Source of the DNA: Thiothrix caldifontis
Lineage (GTDB): Bacteria > Pseudomonadota > Gammaproteobacteria > Thiotrichales > Thiotrichaceae
Direction: 5' to 3'
Assembly (NCBI RefSeq): GCF_900107695.1
Contig: NZ_FNQP01000001.1
Location: 221,652-285,651 of the forward strand
Length of the DNA: 64,000 nucleotides
Shown here: positions 44,867 through 54,240 of the stretch, piece after piece
Numbering within the stretch: position 1 is the stretch's first letter
How the letters are laid out: the number at the start of each line of letters is the position of its first letter
Notes under the pieces: generated by a model
Databases searched by the model: none
Told to the model about the DNA's origin: nothing
The model's input: the letters and a program-made list of their open reading frames with translations, nothing else
Program-made: the position numbers and the translations under genes

Positions 44867-45682
44867 GTGACTGTTGCGGTTTCCCTGATTATTTCTACCT
44901 ATAACCGTCTGGATGCGCTTAAAGCCGTGTTGGATTCGGTTACGCGGCAACAGGTGTACCCTTTAGAGGTACTGGTGGCAGATGATGGGTCGACGCAGGA
45001 GACGGCGGAATACCTCAAGTCGGTCACGTTACCTTGCGCTCTCCTGCATATTTGGCAAGTCGATGATGGCTATCGTTTGGCAACGATACGCAACCGGGCG
45101 GCAGTACAGGCGCAGGGTGATTATTTGATTTTTATTGATGGTGATTGCGTGATGCGTCCCGATTTTATCGCTAACCATCTGAGGCTGGCAGAGGCAAGGT
45201 GGTTTGTGGCGGGGCATCGCTTATTGTTATCAGAACCGTTTACACAACAGGTGTTACAGGCGGAAGCATCGCTGTTGACGTTTCCCCGTTTACTGCAAGC
45301 AAGGTTGAGCGGCGGGTTAAATCGCTTGTTACCGTTACTCAGTTTACCGGATGGTCACTGGCGGCGACGTAAGCCGACGGATTGGCGACTAGCACGTGGT
45401 TGCAATCTTGGTGTGTGGCGCGAGGATTTTATTGCGGTCAACGGTTTTGAGGAGCGTTTTAACGGGTGGGGCTACGAAGACAGTGATTTTGCGATTCGCC
45501 TGATTCGTTGCGGTGTGCATTGTAAGAGTGGGCGTTTTGCGACTGGGGTATTCCATTTATGGCATCGTGAGAATGACCGTTCGCGGGAGCGTACTAACCA
45601 TGCACTTTTACAGGCGTCGTTGGTGAGTTCGCAGACACGGGCTGAGCTGGGGTTGAGCCAATACCTTGCCGTTGATGGTTAA
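44867..45682 (+). CDS. Family 2 glycosyltransferase with C-terminal galactosyltransferase-like region
   Basis: A 271-residue GT-A enzyme: VSLIISTYNRLDALKAVLDSVTRQQVYPLEVLVADDGST, metal site YLIFIDGDCVMRPDF, and a C-terminal GCNLGVWREDFIAVNGFEERFNGWGYEDSDFAIRLIRCG, the pattern of chondroitin-synthase-like/Glyco_transf_7C enzymes. The GTG at 44867 has TGGAG 8 bases upstream and begins the domain; an upstream TTG at 44843 is less likely. It ends the LPS-type run 15 bases before recC. Confidence 0.83.
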   Translation: MTVAVSLIISTYNRLDALKAVLDSVTRQQVYPLEVLVADDGSTQETAEYLKSVTLPCALLHIWQVDDGYRLATIRNRAAVQAQGDYLIFIDGDCVMRPDFIANHLRLAEARWFVAGHRLLLSEPFTQQVLQAEASLLTFPRLLQARLSGGLNRLLPLLSLPDGHWRRRKPTDWRLARGCNLGVWREDFIAVNGFEERFNGWGYEDSDFAIRLIRCGVHCKSGRFATGVFHLWHRENDRSRERTNHALLQASLVSSQTRAELGLSQYLAVDG

Positions 45683-45697
45683 TCTGGGAAACTCACC

Positions 45698-48600
45698 ATG
45701 CTCTACCTCCACCATTCCAACCAACTCGAACAACTTGCCAGCGAGTTCGCCCGTTTGCAGCGTGATGACCCGTTAGCGCCGTTGGCAAAAGAACAGGTGG
45801 TGGTGCAAAACAGCGGGATGGGGCGCTGGCTCTCGTTGCAAACGGCGGGTTTTAATGGCATTACTGCGAATATTCGCTACTTATTCCCGGCAGAAATGAC
45901 GTGGGAATTGTTACGCATGGTGTTAGCCGAGGTTCCTGAGAAAGACCCTTGCACTCCGGCATTAATGCGTTGGCGCTTGTTGGCTATTTTTCTGAGTGAA
46001 CCTGAAGAATGGCCGGAACTGGCGCGTTACCTCGATGGCGGGGCAATGGCGGCTTGGCAACTCGCGGCTCAGCTTGCCAAAGTGTTTGACCAATACCTGT
46101 TTTTCCGCCCGGACTGGATTCGGGAATGGGAAAGCGGTAAAGGCGCTGCGGATGACTGGCAAGCGCGGTTGTGGTGGCGGGTGGCAGGCGAACAGCACTT
46201 GCCGCATTGGGTGCGTTTGCAAGAACGTTTTGCCCATGCGTTGGCAACGCTTGAACCGACGGTTTTGCCGAAACGCATCTGTTTTTTTTCTGTGCCAGTG
46301 TTGTCGCCAGGTTATGTGCAGTTGCTGGGGAAAGTGGCGGAATACACCGACATCCACATTTATTTGATGAACCCTTGTGCAGACTATTGGGGTGATATTG
46401 AATCCGAAAAACGCAAGCACAAACAACAAGCCGCTGTGCAGGATTATTTCAGTGTTGGCAACCCGCTGTTGGCTTCGTGGGGGCGGCAGGGGCGTGATTT
46501 TCTCGATTTGCTGATTGAAGCCAATGCCGATATTGATGATCTGGAATTGTTTGGCGAGCCGGATGAAACCACGCTGCTAGGGCGGGTGCAAGCGGATATG
46601 TTGTACTTGCGGATGCCTGAGGAGGGTGGGGGTGTCGATGCGTCGATTACTTTCCACGCCTGCCATTCGCCGATGCGTGAAGTTGAAGTGTTGTACGATC
46701 AGCTTCTTGCTTTATTCGAGGCACACCCTGAGATTACGCCGGCGGATGTGGTGGTGATGACCCCTGACATCGACACGTATGCACCGTATTTGGATGCGGT
46801 CTTTTCCAGTGCGATTTACCCGCTACCGTTCAGTATTGCCGATAGCAACCCGGCCTATGCGCAAAGCATCACCCATCTCTGCGAACATTTGCTGAGCATT
46901 CCGCAAGGGCGTTGTGACGTGGAAAGCGTGCTGACCTTGTTAGAATTCGAGGAGGTGCGTGCGCGTATTGGCGTGGATGAAGCGCAAGTGCAGCAATGCC
47001 GTGCCTGGATTCGTGCCGTCAATATTCGCTGGGGTACTGATGCTGGGATGCGCCCGGAACTCGGTGGGGCGCATACCCCTGAGCATACCTGGCGTTACGG
47101 GCTGGATCGTTTGCTGTTGGGTTACGTGATGCCCGGTGATGCCTTATTCAACGGTATTCTGCCCTGGAATGAAATCGAAGGTAGTCAAGCAGAAATGCTG
47201 GGGCGCTTACAGCAGGTGTTGGATGCGGTGTTTGAGCTGGCAACGTGGGGGCGGCAACAGCATCCGCTACCGGAATGGAATCGGCGTTTTCGTCAGGTGT
47301 TGGATAGCGTCGTGGGCGAAGATGCGCCGCTGCAATCAGTATGGCAAGCGCTGGAGAATTTAGAAAAAACCGTGACGCAAGTGGGTTTTGAGCAGCCGTT
47401 GGAGTGGGCGGTATTCCAAAGTGCATTGGCGGAACAGCTCGATAAACGCAGTGAGGCCGATGGCTTTTTGGGGCGTGGCATCACATGTTGCGCCTTAATG
47501 CCGATGCGGACTGTGCCTTTCCGGTTTGTTGCCCTGATCGGGATGAATGATGGGATTTATCCACGGCGGGATGCACGTGCCAGTTTTGACCGCATGGGGC
47601 AGGGGATCAAGCGTGGCGACCGTCTTAAACGTGATGAAGACCGTTATTTGTTTTTAGAAAGTATTCTCTCGGCGCGTGATGGCTTGTATATCAGTTACCT
47701 TGGGCAAAGCCCGCACGATAATAGCGAATTGCCGCCCTCGGTGTTAGTGAGCGAACTGATGGATTATTTGGAGCGCTGTGTGCCGGGTTGTCGCAGCGCT
47801 TTGCTCACCAAACACCCCTTACAAGCCTTTAGCCAGAAATACCTGCGTGGTGGTAATGGTTTGTTCACGTATAACCCTTATGTGGAGGGGAGAGCGGAGA
47901 ATGCCGCGAGTCTTTTCCCGCCTTTTTGGCAGGATAACGTGCTGCCTGAGCCTGATGCCAGTTACCGTTACCTCAATCTTGCTGATTTGATTCGTTTTTA
48001 CCAAAACCCCGCCAGAGCCTTTTTGAAAGAGCGTTTTGGCCTGCGTTTGAGCGAATATACCGAAGAGCTGCCCATTCGTGAGCCGTTCGGTTTGGAGCAG
48101 TACCGTGATCGTGAGGTACGTGAGTGCATTTTCCGGCAATTGCAGCAAGCACTGCCGGTGAGTACGGCGGAACCTTTGCTACGAGCGCAGGGTTTGCTGC
48201 CACACGGTAAACCCGGTGAGTTGGTGTTCAGGAAAGAAGCGGAGGTGGTGGAAGTATTTTTCAACCGCATTCAGCCCTTACCCGCGTTACAGCGTGAAAC
48301 ATTTAGCTTAACCTTGGGCGATTTCTACCTGAGCGGTACGTTGAATCATTTGGATACGCAGGCAGGGCGACAGCTCTACGAACTGGGCAAACTGAGTTAT
48401 TGGCAGTGGCTGGATATTTGGTTGCATCATCTGGTGTTGAATGCTGTACCGGAAAGTGGTTGCCCACCCGTTACCCGCATTGATACACCGGATGAGCATT
48501 ACCAGCTTGAGCCGGTCACGGATGCACGCGCCCAACTGCAACAACTGTTGGCATGGTATTGGCAGGGTTTGCAGGAGCCGCTGCCGTTCTTCCCTAAATC

Positions 48601-48805
48601 CGGGTTTGGCATGATGGAGGCGGAAGCGCCTAAGTTAGAGACAGCATTAGGCAAATGGCATAGCAGCGGGCGTTATAGCGGAGAATGTGAAAAGCCCGAA
48701 TACCGTTTGCTGTATCGTGGCAGCAACCCGCTAGAAACCCACCAACAGGCATTTATGGAAATAGCGGGCGGTGTTTTCGGGCGGCTGTTTAGCGCAAGGA
48801 AATGA
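45698..48805 (+). CDS. recC: Exodeoxyribonuclease V subunit RecC
   Basis: Chi-recognition subunit of RecBCD, which processes double-strand breaks. The 1035-residue protein starts MLYLHHSNQLEQLASEFARL and has QVVVQNSGMGRWLSLQTAG and NIRYLFPAEMTWELL, then inactive helicase-like domains (CALMPMRTVPFRFVALIGMNDGIYPRRDARASFDRM; RDEDRYLFLESILSARDGLYISYLGQS) and a defunct nuclease C-terminus. Length is a little under E. coli RecC (1122). recB and recD do not follow; the next gene is convergent, so those genes must be elsewhere. Confidence 0.93.
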   Translation: MLYLHHSNQLEQLASEFARLQRDDPLAPLAKEQVVVQNSGMGRWLSLQTAGFNGITANIRYLFPAEMTWELLRMVLAEVPEKDPCTPALMRWRLLAIFLSEPEEWPELARYLDGGAMAAWQLAAQLAKVFDQYLFFRPDWIREWESGKGAADDWQARLWWRVAGEQHLPHWVRLQERFAHALATLEPTVLPKRICFFSVPVLSPGYVQLLGKVAEYTDIHIYLMNPCADYWGDIESEKRKHKQQAAVQDYFSVGNPLLASWGRQGRDFLDLLIEANADIDDLELFGEPDETTLLGRVQADMLYLRMPEEGGGVDASITFHACHSPMREVEVLYDQLLALFEAHPEITPADVVVMTPDIDTYAPYLDAVFSSAIYPLPFSIADSNPAYAQSITHLCEHLLSIPQGRCDVESVLTLLEFEEVRARIGVDEAQVQQCRAWIRAVNIRWGTDAGMRPELGGAHTPEHTWRYGLDRLLLGYVMPGDALFNGILPWNEIEGSQAEMLGRLQQVLDAVFELATWGRQQHPLPEWNRRFRQVLDSVVGEDAPLQSVWQALENLEKTVTQVGFEQPLEWAVFQSALAEQLDKRSEADGFLGRGITCCALMPMRTVPFRFVALIGMNDGIYPRRDARASFDRMGQGIKRGDRLKRDEDRYLFLESILSARDGLYISYLGQSPHDNSELPPSVLVSELMDYLERCVPGCRSALLTKHPLQAFSQKYLRGGNGLFTYNPYVEGRAENAASLFPPFWQDNVLPEPDASYRYLNLADLIRFYQNPARAFLKERFGLRLSEYTEELPIREPFGLEQYRDREVRECIFRQLQQALPVSTAEPLLRAQGLLPHGKPGELVFRKEAEVVEVFFNRIQPLPALQRETFSLTLGDFYLSGTLNHLDTQAGRQLYELGKLSYWQWLDIWLHHLVLNAVPESGCPPVTRIDTPDEHYQLEPVTDARAQLQQLLAWYWQGLQEPLPFFPKSGFGMMEAEAPKLETALGKWHSSGRYSGECEKPEYRLLYRGSNPLETHQQAFMEIAGGVFGRLFSARK

Positions 48806-49442
48806 CCGGCCAGCCCTTGTCGATGGCAATCTGATGCAAGGTGTCATCGGGGTCAACGGCGACGGGGTTATCCACCATTTCCAGCAAGGGCAAGTCATTG
48901 CGTGAATCGCTGTAGAAATAGCTGCCCCTTAAGGTTTCTGCACGGTTGGCAAGCCAGTGTTGCAGGCGCGTGACTTTGCCTGCTTGAAAACAGGGAACGC
49001 CGTCAATTTCACGGGTATAGCGCCCATTTACCACTTTGGGTTCGGTTGCCAGCAAGTGTGGAATGCCAAACGCTTCGACAATCGGGCGGGTGATAAAGCT
49101 ATTGGTGGCGGTAATGACCATCAGCGTATGCCCTTGGCGGCGGTGTTGTTCCACCAATTGTTTGGCCGTTTCGGTGATCAATGGGTTAATCACACTCGCC
49201 ATGAATTCTTGGTGTAAGGCGGCTAATTCCGCCATGCTGCGTTCACTCAGGGGCTTGAAGGAAAACGCCGAAAATTCGTGGATATCGAGCACGCCTTGTT
49301 TGTATTGCTCGTAAAAGTACTGGTTGGCGGTTTCGTAATGATCACGTTCGACCAACCCCTTGCTGACTAAGTATTGCCCCCATTCGTAGTCGCTATCGCC
49401 GCTGAGCAGGGTGTTGTCCAGATCAAAAAGTGCCAAAGTCAT
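48789..49442 (-). CDS. HAD-superfamily (IB) phosphatase
   Basis: A 217-residue HAD hydrolase of the SerB-like subfamily IB. Motif I is LFDLDNTLLSGDSDYEW (nucleophile Asp7), motif II VITATNSFITRPIVEAFG, motif III with the Lys in the AGKVTRL region, motif IV SYFYSDSRNDLPLLEMV. Proteins of this kind are annotated as phosphoserine or histidinol-phosphate phosphatases; the substrate is unknown. It ends inside recC's 3' end (17-base overlap), convergent. Confidence 0.85.
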   Translation of the reverse strand: MTLALFDLDNTLLSGDSDYEWGQYLVSKGLVERDHYETANQYFYEQYKQGVLDIHEFSAFSFKPLSERSMAELAALHQEFMASVINPLITETAKQLVEQHRRQGHTLMVITATNSFITRPIVEAFGIPHLLATEPKVVNGRYTREIDGVPCFQAGKVTRLQHWLANRAETLRGSYFYSDSRNDLPLLEMVDNPVAVDPDDTLHQIAIDKGWPVISLR

Positions 49443-49561
49443 GCTTTTTTAACTCTTGCTGCGGAAAACCGACGATTGTACCTGCTTTTTCCTCACGTGA
49501 AATTGCCGAATCATGACAGTTGTGGAAAAATCAAGGTAAGTTCAGCTTTGGAGAGTGAATC

Positions 49562-50032
49562 GTGATTGATGAGGAAGGATTCAGAGCCAATGTTGGCATT
49601 ATCCTCTGCAATTGCGACGGGAAAGTGTTTTGGGGGAAACGGTTAGGGCAGGATTCCTGGCAGTTTCCACAGGGAGGAATTGATCAAGGAGAATCACCGA
49701 TTGACGCCATGTTTCGTGAGCTGTACGAGGAAGTGGGTTTACGGCACGATCAGGTGGAAGTTGTTGGGCAAACTCGTGGATGGTTGCGGTATCGCATCCC
49801 CCATTACATGATTCGCCGTCGGGCGAGGCCATTGTGCATCGGGCAAAAGCAGCGCTGGTTTTTGCTGCGCTTGAGGTGCAATGACTATGATGTCAATTTG
49901 CAGGCCACCGGGAAACCGGAATTTGATCACTGGGAATGGGTGGATTATTGGCATCCTGCCCACCAAGTGGTGTTTTTTAAACGTCGAGTCTACCATCGGG
50001 CACTGAACGAATTAGCGCCGTTGTTAGGATAA
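49562..50032 (+). CDS. rppH: RNA pyrophosphohydrolase RppH
   Basis: Nudix hydrolase that removes pyrophosphate from mRNA 5' ends and so starts decay. The 156-residue protein begins [17 protein letters not shown], has [13 protein letters not shown] followed by the Nudix box ending RELYEEVGL (near residues 40-62), and the RppH-type [14 protein letters not shown] and KQRWFLLRL. The start is GTG at 49562 with GGAG upstream (TTGGAGAGTGAATC). Confidence 0.94.
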   Translation: MIDEEGFRANVGIILCNCDGKVFWGKRLGQDSWQFPQGGIDQGESPIDAMFRELYEEVGLRHDQVEVVGQTRGWLRYRIPHYMIRRRARPLCIGQKQRWFLLRLRCNDYDVNLQATGKPEFDHWEWVDYWHPAHQVVFFKRRVYHRALNELAPLLG

Positions 50033-50043
50033 GGCTCACCTCT

Positions 50044-50071
50044 GTAGAGACGCAACATCTTGCGTCTCTAC
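50044..50071. repeat. REP-like palindrome, copy 1
   Basis: GTAGAGACGCAA (50044-50055) pairs perfectly with TTGCGTCTCTAC (50060-50071) around CATC. It begins 11 bases after the rppH stop. A second copy lies at 50741-50768 on the other side of the DUF302 gene. Confidence 0.85.
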
Positions 50072-50244
50072 CCGCACCAGCCGCAATGCTGATTATCTGC
50101 CATTATCATGATTTTTCTCATACTCTTGGGCGTTCTGCCCGACGCGACTTAAGCGTTTTGTAGCTATAACTAAAAGTGAGGCAGAAACACAACAATACTG
50201 CCCATTTTTGATTACAAATTGTTTTTCGCTAAGAGGAAATATTG

Positions 50245-50718
50245 ATGAAAACGGTAATGGCCATGATGGTAGGCGCGGTAGTGGGCGTCGTGGTAACGGC
50301 TGCGGTTGGTTGGAATGTGATGCCGGGGATGATGTTGCATGAAGCGGTTAGCCCGCTAAGTACTGCTGAAACGGTTGATAAAATTAAAGCAAATGCGTTG
50401 AGCAAAGGGTGGGTGGTATCCGACGTTAAGCCCTTGCATGAGTCCATCAAAAAGCACGGTGGTAAGGATTTGAAGCCAGTAATGCTGGTGAATTTGTGCC
50501 AAGCTACCCATGCTTCCAATATTCTGGAGCAAGATCAGAATAAGAAAATATCCGTGTTTATGCCATGCACCATTTCGGTCTATGAAAAATCGGATGGCAA
50601 AGCCTATATTGGCAGCATGAATGCCGGATTATTGGGGGCGATGTTTGGTGGCAAAGTGGCAGAAGTCATGAAAGACGTTTCCGCCGAACAACAAAGTTTC
50701 ATCGCCTTCGCCCAGTAA
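50245..50718 (+). CDS. DUF302 protein with N-terminal membrane anchor
   Basis: A 157-residue protein with an N-terminal helix (KTVMAMMVGAVVGVVVTAAVGWNVM) that is likely an uncleaved anchor, followed by a DUF302 domain: SPLSTAETVDKIKANALSKGWVVSDVKPLHESIKKHG, LCQATHASNIL and VFMPCTISVYEKSDGKAYIGSMNAG. The cysteines in LCQAT and MPCT correspond to those in the two DUF302 genes near 9-10 kb. AGAGG precedes the ATG. It is bracketed by two palindromic repeats. Function unknown. Confidence 0.85.
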   Translation: MKTVMAMMVGAVVGVVVTAAVGWNVMPGMMLHEAVSPLSTAETVDKIKANALSKGWVVSDVKPLHESIKKHGGKDLKPVMLVNLCQATHASNILEQDQNKKISVFMPCTISVYEKSDGKAYIGSMNAGLLGAMFGGKVAEVMKDVSAEQQSFIAFAQ

Positions 50719-50740
50719 TCGCTAAACACTACCCCCGCAC

Positions 50741-50768
50741 GTAGAGATGCAAGATTTTGCGTCTCTAC
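50741..50768. repeat. REP-like palindrome, copy 2
   Basis: GTAGAGATGCAA (50741-50752) pairs with TTGCGTCTCTAC (50757-50768), with one G:T pair and a 4-base loop. Same family as the copy at 50044. Confidence 0.85.
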
Positions 50769-50789
50769 CTCCACACCCCACTATTGTGC

Positions 50790-51215
50790 TTAAAACGGTT
50801 TCACAATCGCTAAAATGACAATCACGATCAGCAATACGCTAGGGGCTTCATTGAACCAGCGGTACCACTTGTGATCGTGGGTATTCGCATCATTCCGAAA
50901 CTTAATCATCAGCTTGTAGCAAGCGTGGTGATAACCCAGTAGCAACACAATCAGCAGCAATTTAGCGTGAAACCAATGGGTTGCCACCATCAAATATTGC
51001 CAATTAAGCGCCAGCATAATCAAACCAAATCCCAGTGTGATTCCCGCCCCAATGGTCATAATCGCAAACAAGCGCCGTTCCATGATTTTAAACAGCGCGA
51101 AACTGCCACTGTTTTCCGGCATAGCGTGGTAAACATACAAGCGTGGCAGGTAAAACAGCCCCGCGAACCAAGTCACCATGAAGATAACGTGGATAGCTTT
51201 GATCCATTCGTACAT
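50790..51215 (-). CDS. hemJ: Protoporphyrinogen oxidase HemJ
   Basis: Membrane enzyme that oxidises protoporphyrinogen IX in heme synthesis (UPF0093 family). The 141-residue protein has four helices and the family signature WIKAIHVIFMVTWFAGLFYLPRLYVYHA (conserved His near residue 9), then MERRLFAIMTIGAGITLGFGLIML, WFHAKLLLIVLLLGYHHAC and WFNEAPSVLLIVIVILAIVKPF. It starts 3 bases after the TlpA-like gene and is probably co-transcribed with it. Confidence 0.9.
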   Translation of the reverse strand: MYEWIKAIHVIFMVTWFAGLFYLPRLYVYHAMPENSGSFALFKIMERRLFAIMTIGAGITLGFGLIMLALNWQYLMVATHWFHAKLLLIVLLLGYHHACYKLMIKFRNDANTHDHKWYRWFNEAPSVLLIVIVILAIVKPF

Positions 51216-51218
51216 GAG

Positions 51219-51722
51219 TTATCCTTTCAACATGGAACGGATTTGTTGTTCCAATTGGTCGAAGTCGAAACTGCCAAGTTGCATCCGGGTGATTTTGCCC
51301 TCTGGGTTAACCAAGAAAGAGGTGGGTGTGACTTTGATGCCGCCAAACGCTTGCCCCCATTCGCCGGTTTTGTCGTACACCAAATCGTATTGCATCCCTT
51401 TTTGCTGACGCATGGCTTTGATTGCCGACTCTTCATCATGCGGCAGGGCAACGGCGATGGTACGGAATCCCGTGCCTTGCAGCTTTTGGTTGAGTTCCAC
51501 TAAATGCGGAATTTCGCCGACGCAACCAGGGCAGTCAGTGGCCCAAAACACCATTAAGTAGGGCTTGCCTTTGAGCTTTTCCAACTCAATCGCTTGCCCA
51601 TCAATGGTTTGCAGTGTGATAGCGGGCGCGGCTTTGATACCACCCGCCGGGGCGAGTAAGAAAAAGGCTACAATGCCCGCGATGAATGCCAAAATGGCGA
51701 TTCCTTTGAGATCCAGTTTCAT
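51219..51722 (-). CDS. TlpA/ResA-type thioredoxin-like protein
   Basis: Membrane-anchored periplasmic thiol-disulfide protein. The 167-residue product has an N-terminal helix (IAILAFIAGIVAFFLLAP), then a thioredoxin fold with YLMVFWATDCPGCVGEIPHLVEL; the active site is CPGC. VTPTSFLVNPEGKITRMQLG contains the cis-Pro loop. Similar proteins reduce apocytochrome c cysteines for heme attachment, which fits an organism with diheme cytochromes and the adjacent hemJ, but the substrate is not shown. Confidence 0.88.
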   Translation of the reverse strand: MKLDLKGIAILAFIAGIVAFFLLAPAGGIKAAPAITLQTIDGQAIELEKLKGKPYLMVFWATDCPGCVGEIPHLVELNQKLQGTGFRTIAVALPHDEESAIKAMRQQKGMQYDLVYDKTGEWGQAFGGIKVTPTSFLVNPEGKITRMQLGSFDFDQLEQQIRSMLKG

Positions 51723-51797
51723 AGGCTTGGTGTTTGTTAATCGTTAAGGAAGGCGTATTATACAGGGATTTTTCAAGCCGACATAAAAAGAGGTAGT

Positions 51798-52829
51798 GTG
51801 AAAAGGAAGATTGGTATTGTTGGCGCGACAGGTTATACCGGCGTTGAGTTATTACGGTTACTGGTGAATCACCCTCATGTTGACATCACTTGCGTAACCT
51901 CACGTGAACACGCGGGAAGCCGGGTGGATGCGATGTTCCCCAACTTGCGGGGTTATGTCGATTTAGCCTTCAGCGCACCGTCTGATGACGCTTTGAGCGC
52001 GTGCGATCTGGTATTTTTTGCGACACCTAACGGCATTGCGATGAAAAGTGCGCAAACCTTGTTGGATGCTGGCACGAAAGTGATTGATCTTGCCGCCGAT
52101 TTTCGCATTAAAGACATTGCGGTGTGGGAAAAATGGTACGGAATGCAACACGCCAGCCCGCAATTGGTGGAAGAAGCGGTGTACGGTTTGCCCGAATTAA
52201 ACCGGGCGCAAATCCGCGATGCACGTCTTGTCGCTAATCCCGGTTGTTACCCCACGGCTGTTACCTTGGGTTTATTACCCTTGGTGGAAAACGGTTTGAT
52301 TGATGTGGTGGGGATTATCGCCGACACTAAATCCGGTGTCAGTGGCGCGGGGCGTAAGGCTGAAGTGCATACCTTGCTGGCAGAAGCAGGGGATAATTTC
52401 AAAGCGTATGCGGTAGCAGGGCATCGCCATCAACCAGAAATCGCACAAACGCTTTCCAGCATTGCCGGTACATCTATTAGCCTGGTTTTTGTACCCCATT
52501 TATTGCCTATGATTCGCGGGATTCACGCTACACTGTATGCTATGTTGACCAGTGAAGCTGATTTACATCAACTTTATACCGCCCGCTATGCGCATGAACC
52601 GTTTGTGGATGTAATGCCTGCCGATTCGCACCCTGAAACCCGCTCCGTGCGTGGTGCAAATGTATGCCGCATGGCGATTCATCGCCCCGGTAATACTGAG
52701 CGCGTTGTGGTACTCTCAGTGATTGATAATCTGGTCAAAGGTGCGGCGGGTCAGGCAGTGCAAAACATGAATTTGATGCTGGGTTTGGCAGAAGATACCG
52801 CGTTGAAGCAGCCAGGTTTATTGCCCTGA
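51798..52829 (+). CDS. argC: N-acetyl-gamma-glutamyl-phosphate reductase
   Basis: NADPH-dependent reductase in arginine synthesis. The 343-residue protein begins [18 protein letters not shown] (Rossmann). The catalytic cysteine is in [18 protein letters not shown] (near residue 149). [13 protein letters not shown] and the His motif [11 protein letters not shown] follow. Start GTG at 51798 with AGAGGT upstream. No other arg gene is adjacent. Confidence 0.95.
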   Translation: MKRKIGIVGATGYTGVELLRLLVNHPHVDITCVTSREHAGSRVDAMFPNLRGYVDLAFSAPSDDALSACDLVFFATPNGIAMKSAQTLLDAGTKVIDLAADFRIKDIAVWEKWYGMQHASPQLVEEAVYGLPELNRAQIRDARLVANPGCYPTAVTLGLLPLVENGLIDVVGIIADTKSGVSGAGRKAEVHTLLAEAGDNFKAYAVAGHRHQPEIAQTLSSIAGTSISLVFVPHLLPMIRGIHATLYAMLTSEADLHQLYTARYAHEPFVDVMPADSHPETRSVRGANVCRMAIHRPGNTERVVVLSVIDNLVKGAAGQAVQNMNLMLGLAEDTALKQPGLLP

Positions 52830-52858
52830 TAAATATACTGAAGAGATAGTAAGCACCC

Positions 52859-53704
52859 ATGAGTCTGGAGTATAAGTTTGAAAATCGTGGCACCGTACAA
52901 GTGCGCCCGACAGGCAGCGATAAGCGCAGCCCTTGTTGGTACATGCTATTAGGCGTACTGCTGTTGCTGACTGCCTTGGCGGGTTGGTTGTTTTTTAGTG
53001 GCTACATGACTCCTGCGAATGCGTCGGGTGGCATTCATGCCATGACCTTGCGCGGTAAAATGGACGAGCAAGAGCGCCTGATTGCTCAGCAAACCACGGC
53101 TATCCGTGAATTAGAAGATAAATTAGCCTCAGCTAAACGCGGCGAAGACGTTCAGGTGGTTGCTAATGAAGAGCTTAAGCGCAAGTTTGCGGCAGCCGAA
53201 GCGGATCTGACGGTGCAGCGCGACAAACTAGCCTTGTATGAAGAAATTCTCTCGCCAGCGGGTTTGGAGCAAGGCTTGCACCTCCAGCATTTTGCTGTCA
53301 AAGAACGTTTAGTCGATAACGATGGCAAAAAAATCAACGGAATGCGTCTTTACCAATACCACCTCGTGTTGGCACACATTCGCAGTGGTGAGGAAGTCAT
53401 CAAAGGTAGCTACAGCATCGCAATTAGCGGTAAGCAAGATGGCAAATCCGCCAGTGTCCTACACAAGGACGTTACCCCGGCAGGCGAACAAGCTAATACG
53501 GTATTTGAAGTAAAACATTATCAAAGTCTGGAAGGCAATTTAGTTTTTCCCAAAGATTTTGTGCCAGAATCGGTTAAAGTCAAAGTGACGCTGGCATCGG
53601 GTGAAACCCCGGAGCGCTTGGCGAAAAGTTATGATTGGTCTTCTTTTAGTAATAAAGTCAGTGCTGTGGTGACTGACTCAACTGCATCCATCACCAAGGA
53701 GTAA
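52859..53704 (+). CDS. DUF6776 membrane coiled-coil protein
   Basis: A 281-residue bitopic inner-membrane protein: cytoplasmic N-terminus about 25 residues, one helix (WYMLLGVLLLLTALAGWLFFSGYM), a periplasmic coiled coil (about residues 60-130), then a beta-rich domain (LYQYHLVLAHIRSGEEVIKGSYSIAISG; FKHYQSLEGNLVFPKDFVPESVKVKV-like). This matches the DUF6776 family, commonly found just before a bactofilin gene as here. Function unknown; a morphogenesis link is inferred from that pairing. Confidence 0.78.
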   Translation: MSLEYKFENRGTVQVRPTGSDKRSPCWYMLLGVLLLLTALAGWLFFSGYMTPANASGGIHAMTLRGKMDEQERLIAQQTTAIRELEDKLASAKRGEDVQVVANEELKRKFAAAEADLTVQRDKLALYEEILSPAGLEQGLHLQHFAVKERLVDNDGKKINGMRLYQYHLVLAHIRSGEEVIKGSYSIAISGKQDGKSASVLHKDVTPAGEQANTVFEVKHYQSLEGNLVFPKDFVPESVKVKVTLASGETPERLAKSYDWSSFSNKVSAVVTDSTASITKE

Positions 53705-53710
53705 ATGAAC

Positions 53711-54172
53711 ATGTTCGGAAAATCCGCCAAGTCTAGCAGCGGTAGCACCAGTAGTCCTGCCCCCAGTCACCATGGCGACCAGAAAATTCGTAGCGCCCAG
53801 ATTGACACGATTATTGGCAAAGGCACCACCATTGACGGCGATTTACGTTTCTCCGGTGGTTTGCATGTCGAGGGCGTCATCAAAGGTAACTTGGCAGCCG
53901 ATGGCGATAATGCCACGCTGATTTTAAGTGAGCATGGGCATATTCAGGGTGAAGTACGCGTTCCCAGCATGGTGTTAAACGGCGCAATCGACGGTGACGT
54001 GTTTGCCGGTGGCAAAGTTGAGCTGTTTGAAAAAGCGCGTATCTGTGGTGATGTGTACTACAACCTGCTGGAAATGGCGGTGGGTGCGGAAGTCAACGGC
54101 AAGTTAGTGCGCCAGAAGCCAGAGTCCGGCAAATTTGCACCACCACCTGTACCAGCATCCGACAGCGAATAA
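53711..54172 (+). CDS. Bactofilin
   Basis: Self-polymerising cytoskeletal protein built from a right-handed beta-helix. Residues about 25-125 carry the repeated beta strands: TIIGKGTTIDGDLRFSGGLHVEGVIKGNL, ILSEHGHIQGEVRVPSMVLNGAIDGDV, ARICGDVYYNLLEMAVGAEVNGKLV. Flanks are Ser/Pro-rich and disordered. The ATG at 53711 has AAGGAG at 8 bases; an ATG at 53705 is too close. Bactofilins contribute to cell shape and envelope assembly. It follows the DUF6776 gene directly. Confidence 0.92.
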   Translation: MFGKSAKSSSGSTSSPAPSHHGDQKIRSAQIDTIIGKGTTIDGDLRFSGGLHVEGVIKGNLAADGDNATLILSEHGHIQGEVRVPSMVLNGAIDGDVFAGGKVELFEKARICGDVYYNLLEMAVGAEVNGKLVRQKPESGKFAPPPVPASDSE

Positions 54173-54240
54173 GGCTTTTTTACCTTGTTACCCCTGCAAT
54201 GATAACGTGACTGAATATATTTATTTTAAGGAGATCATCC

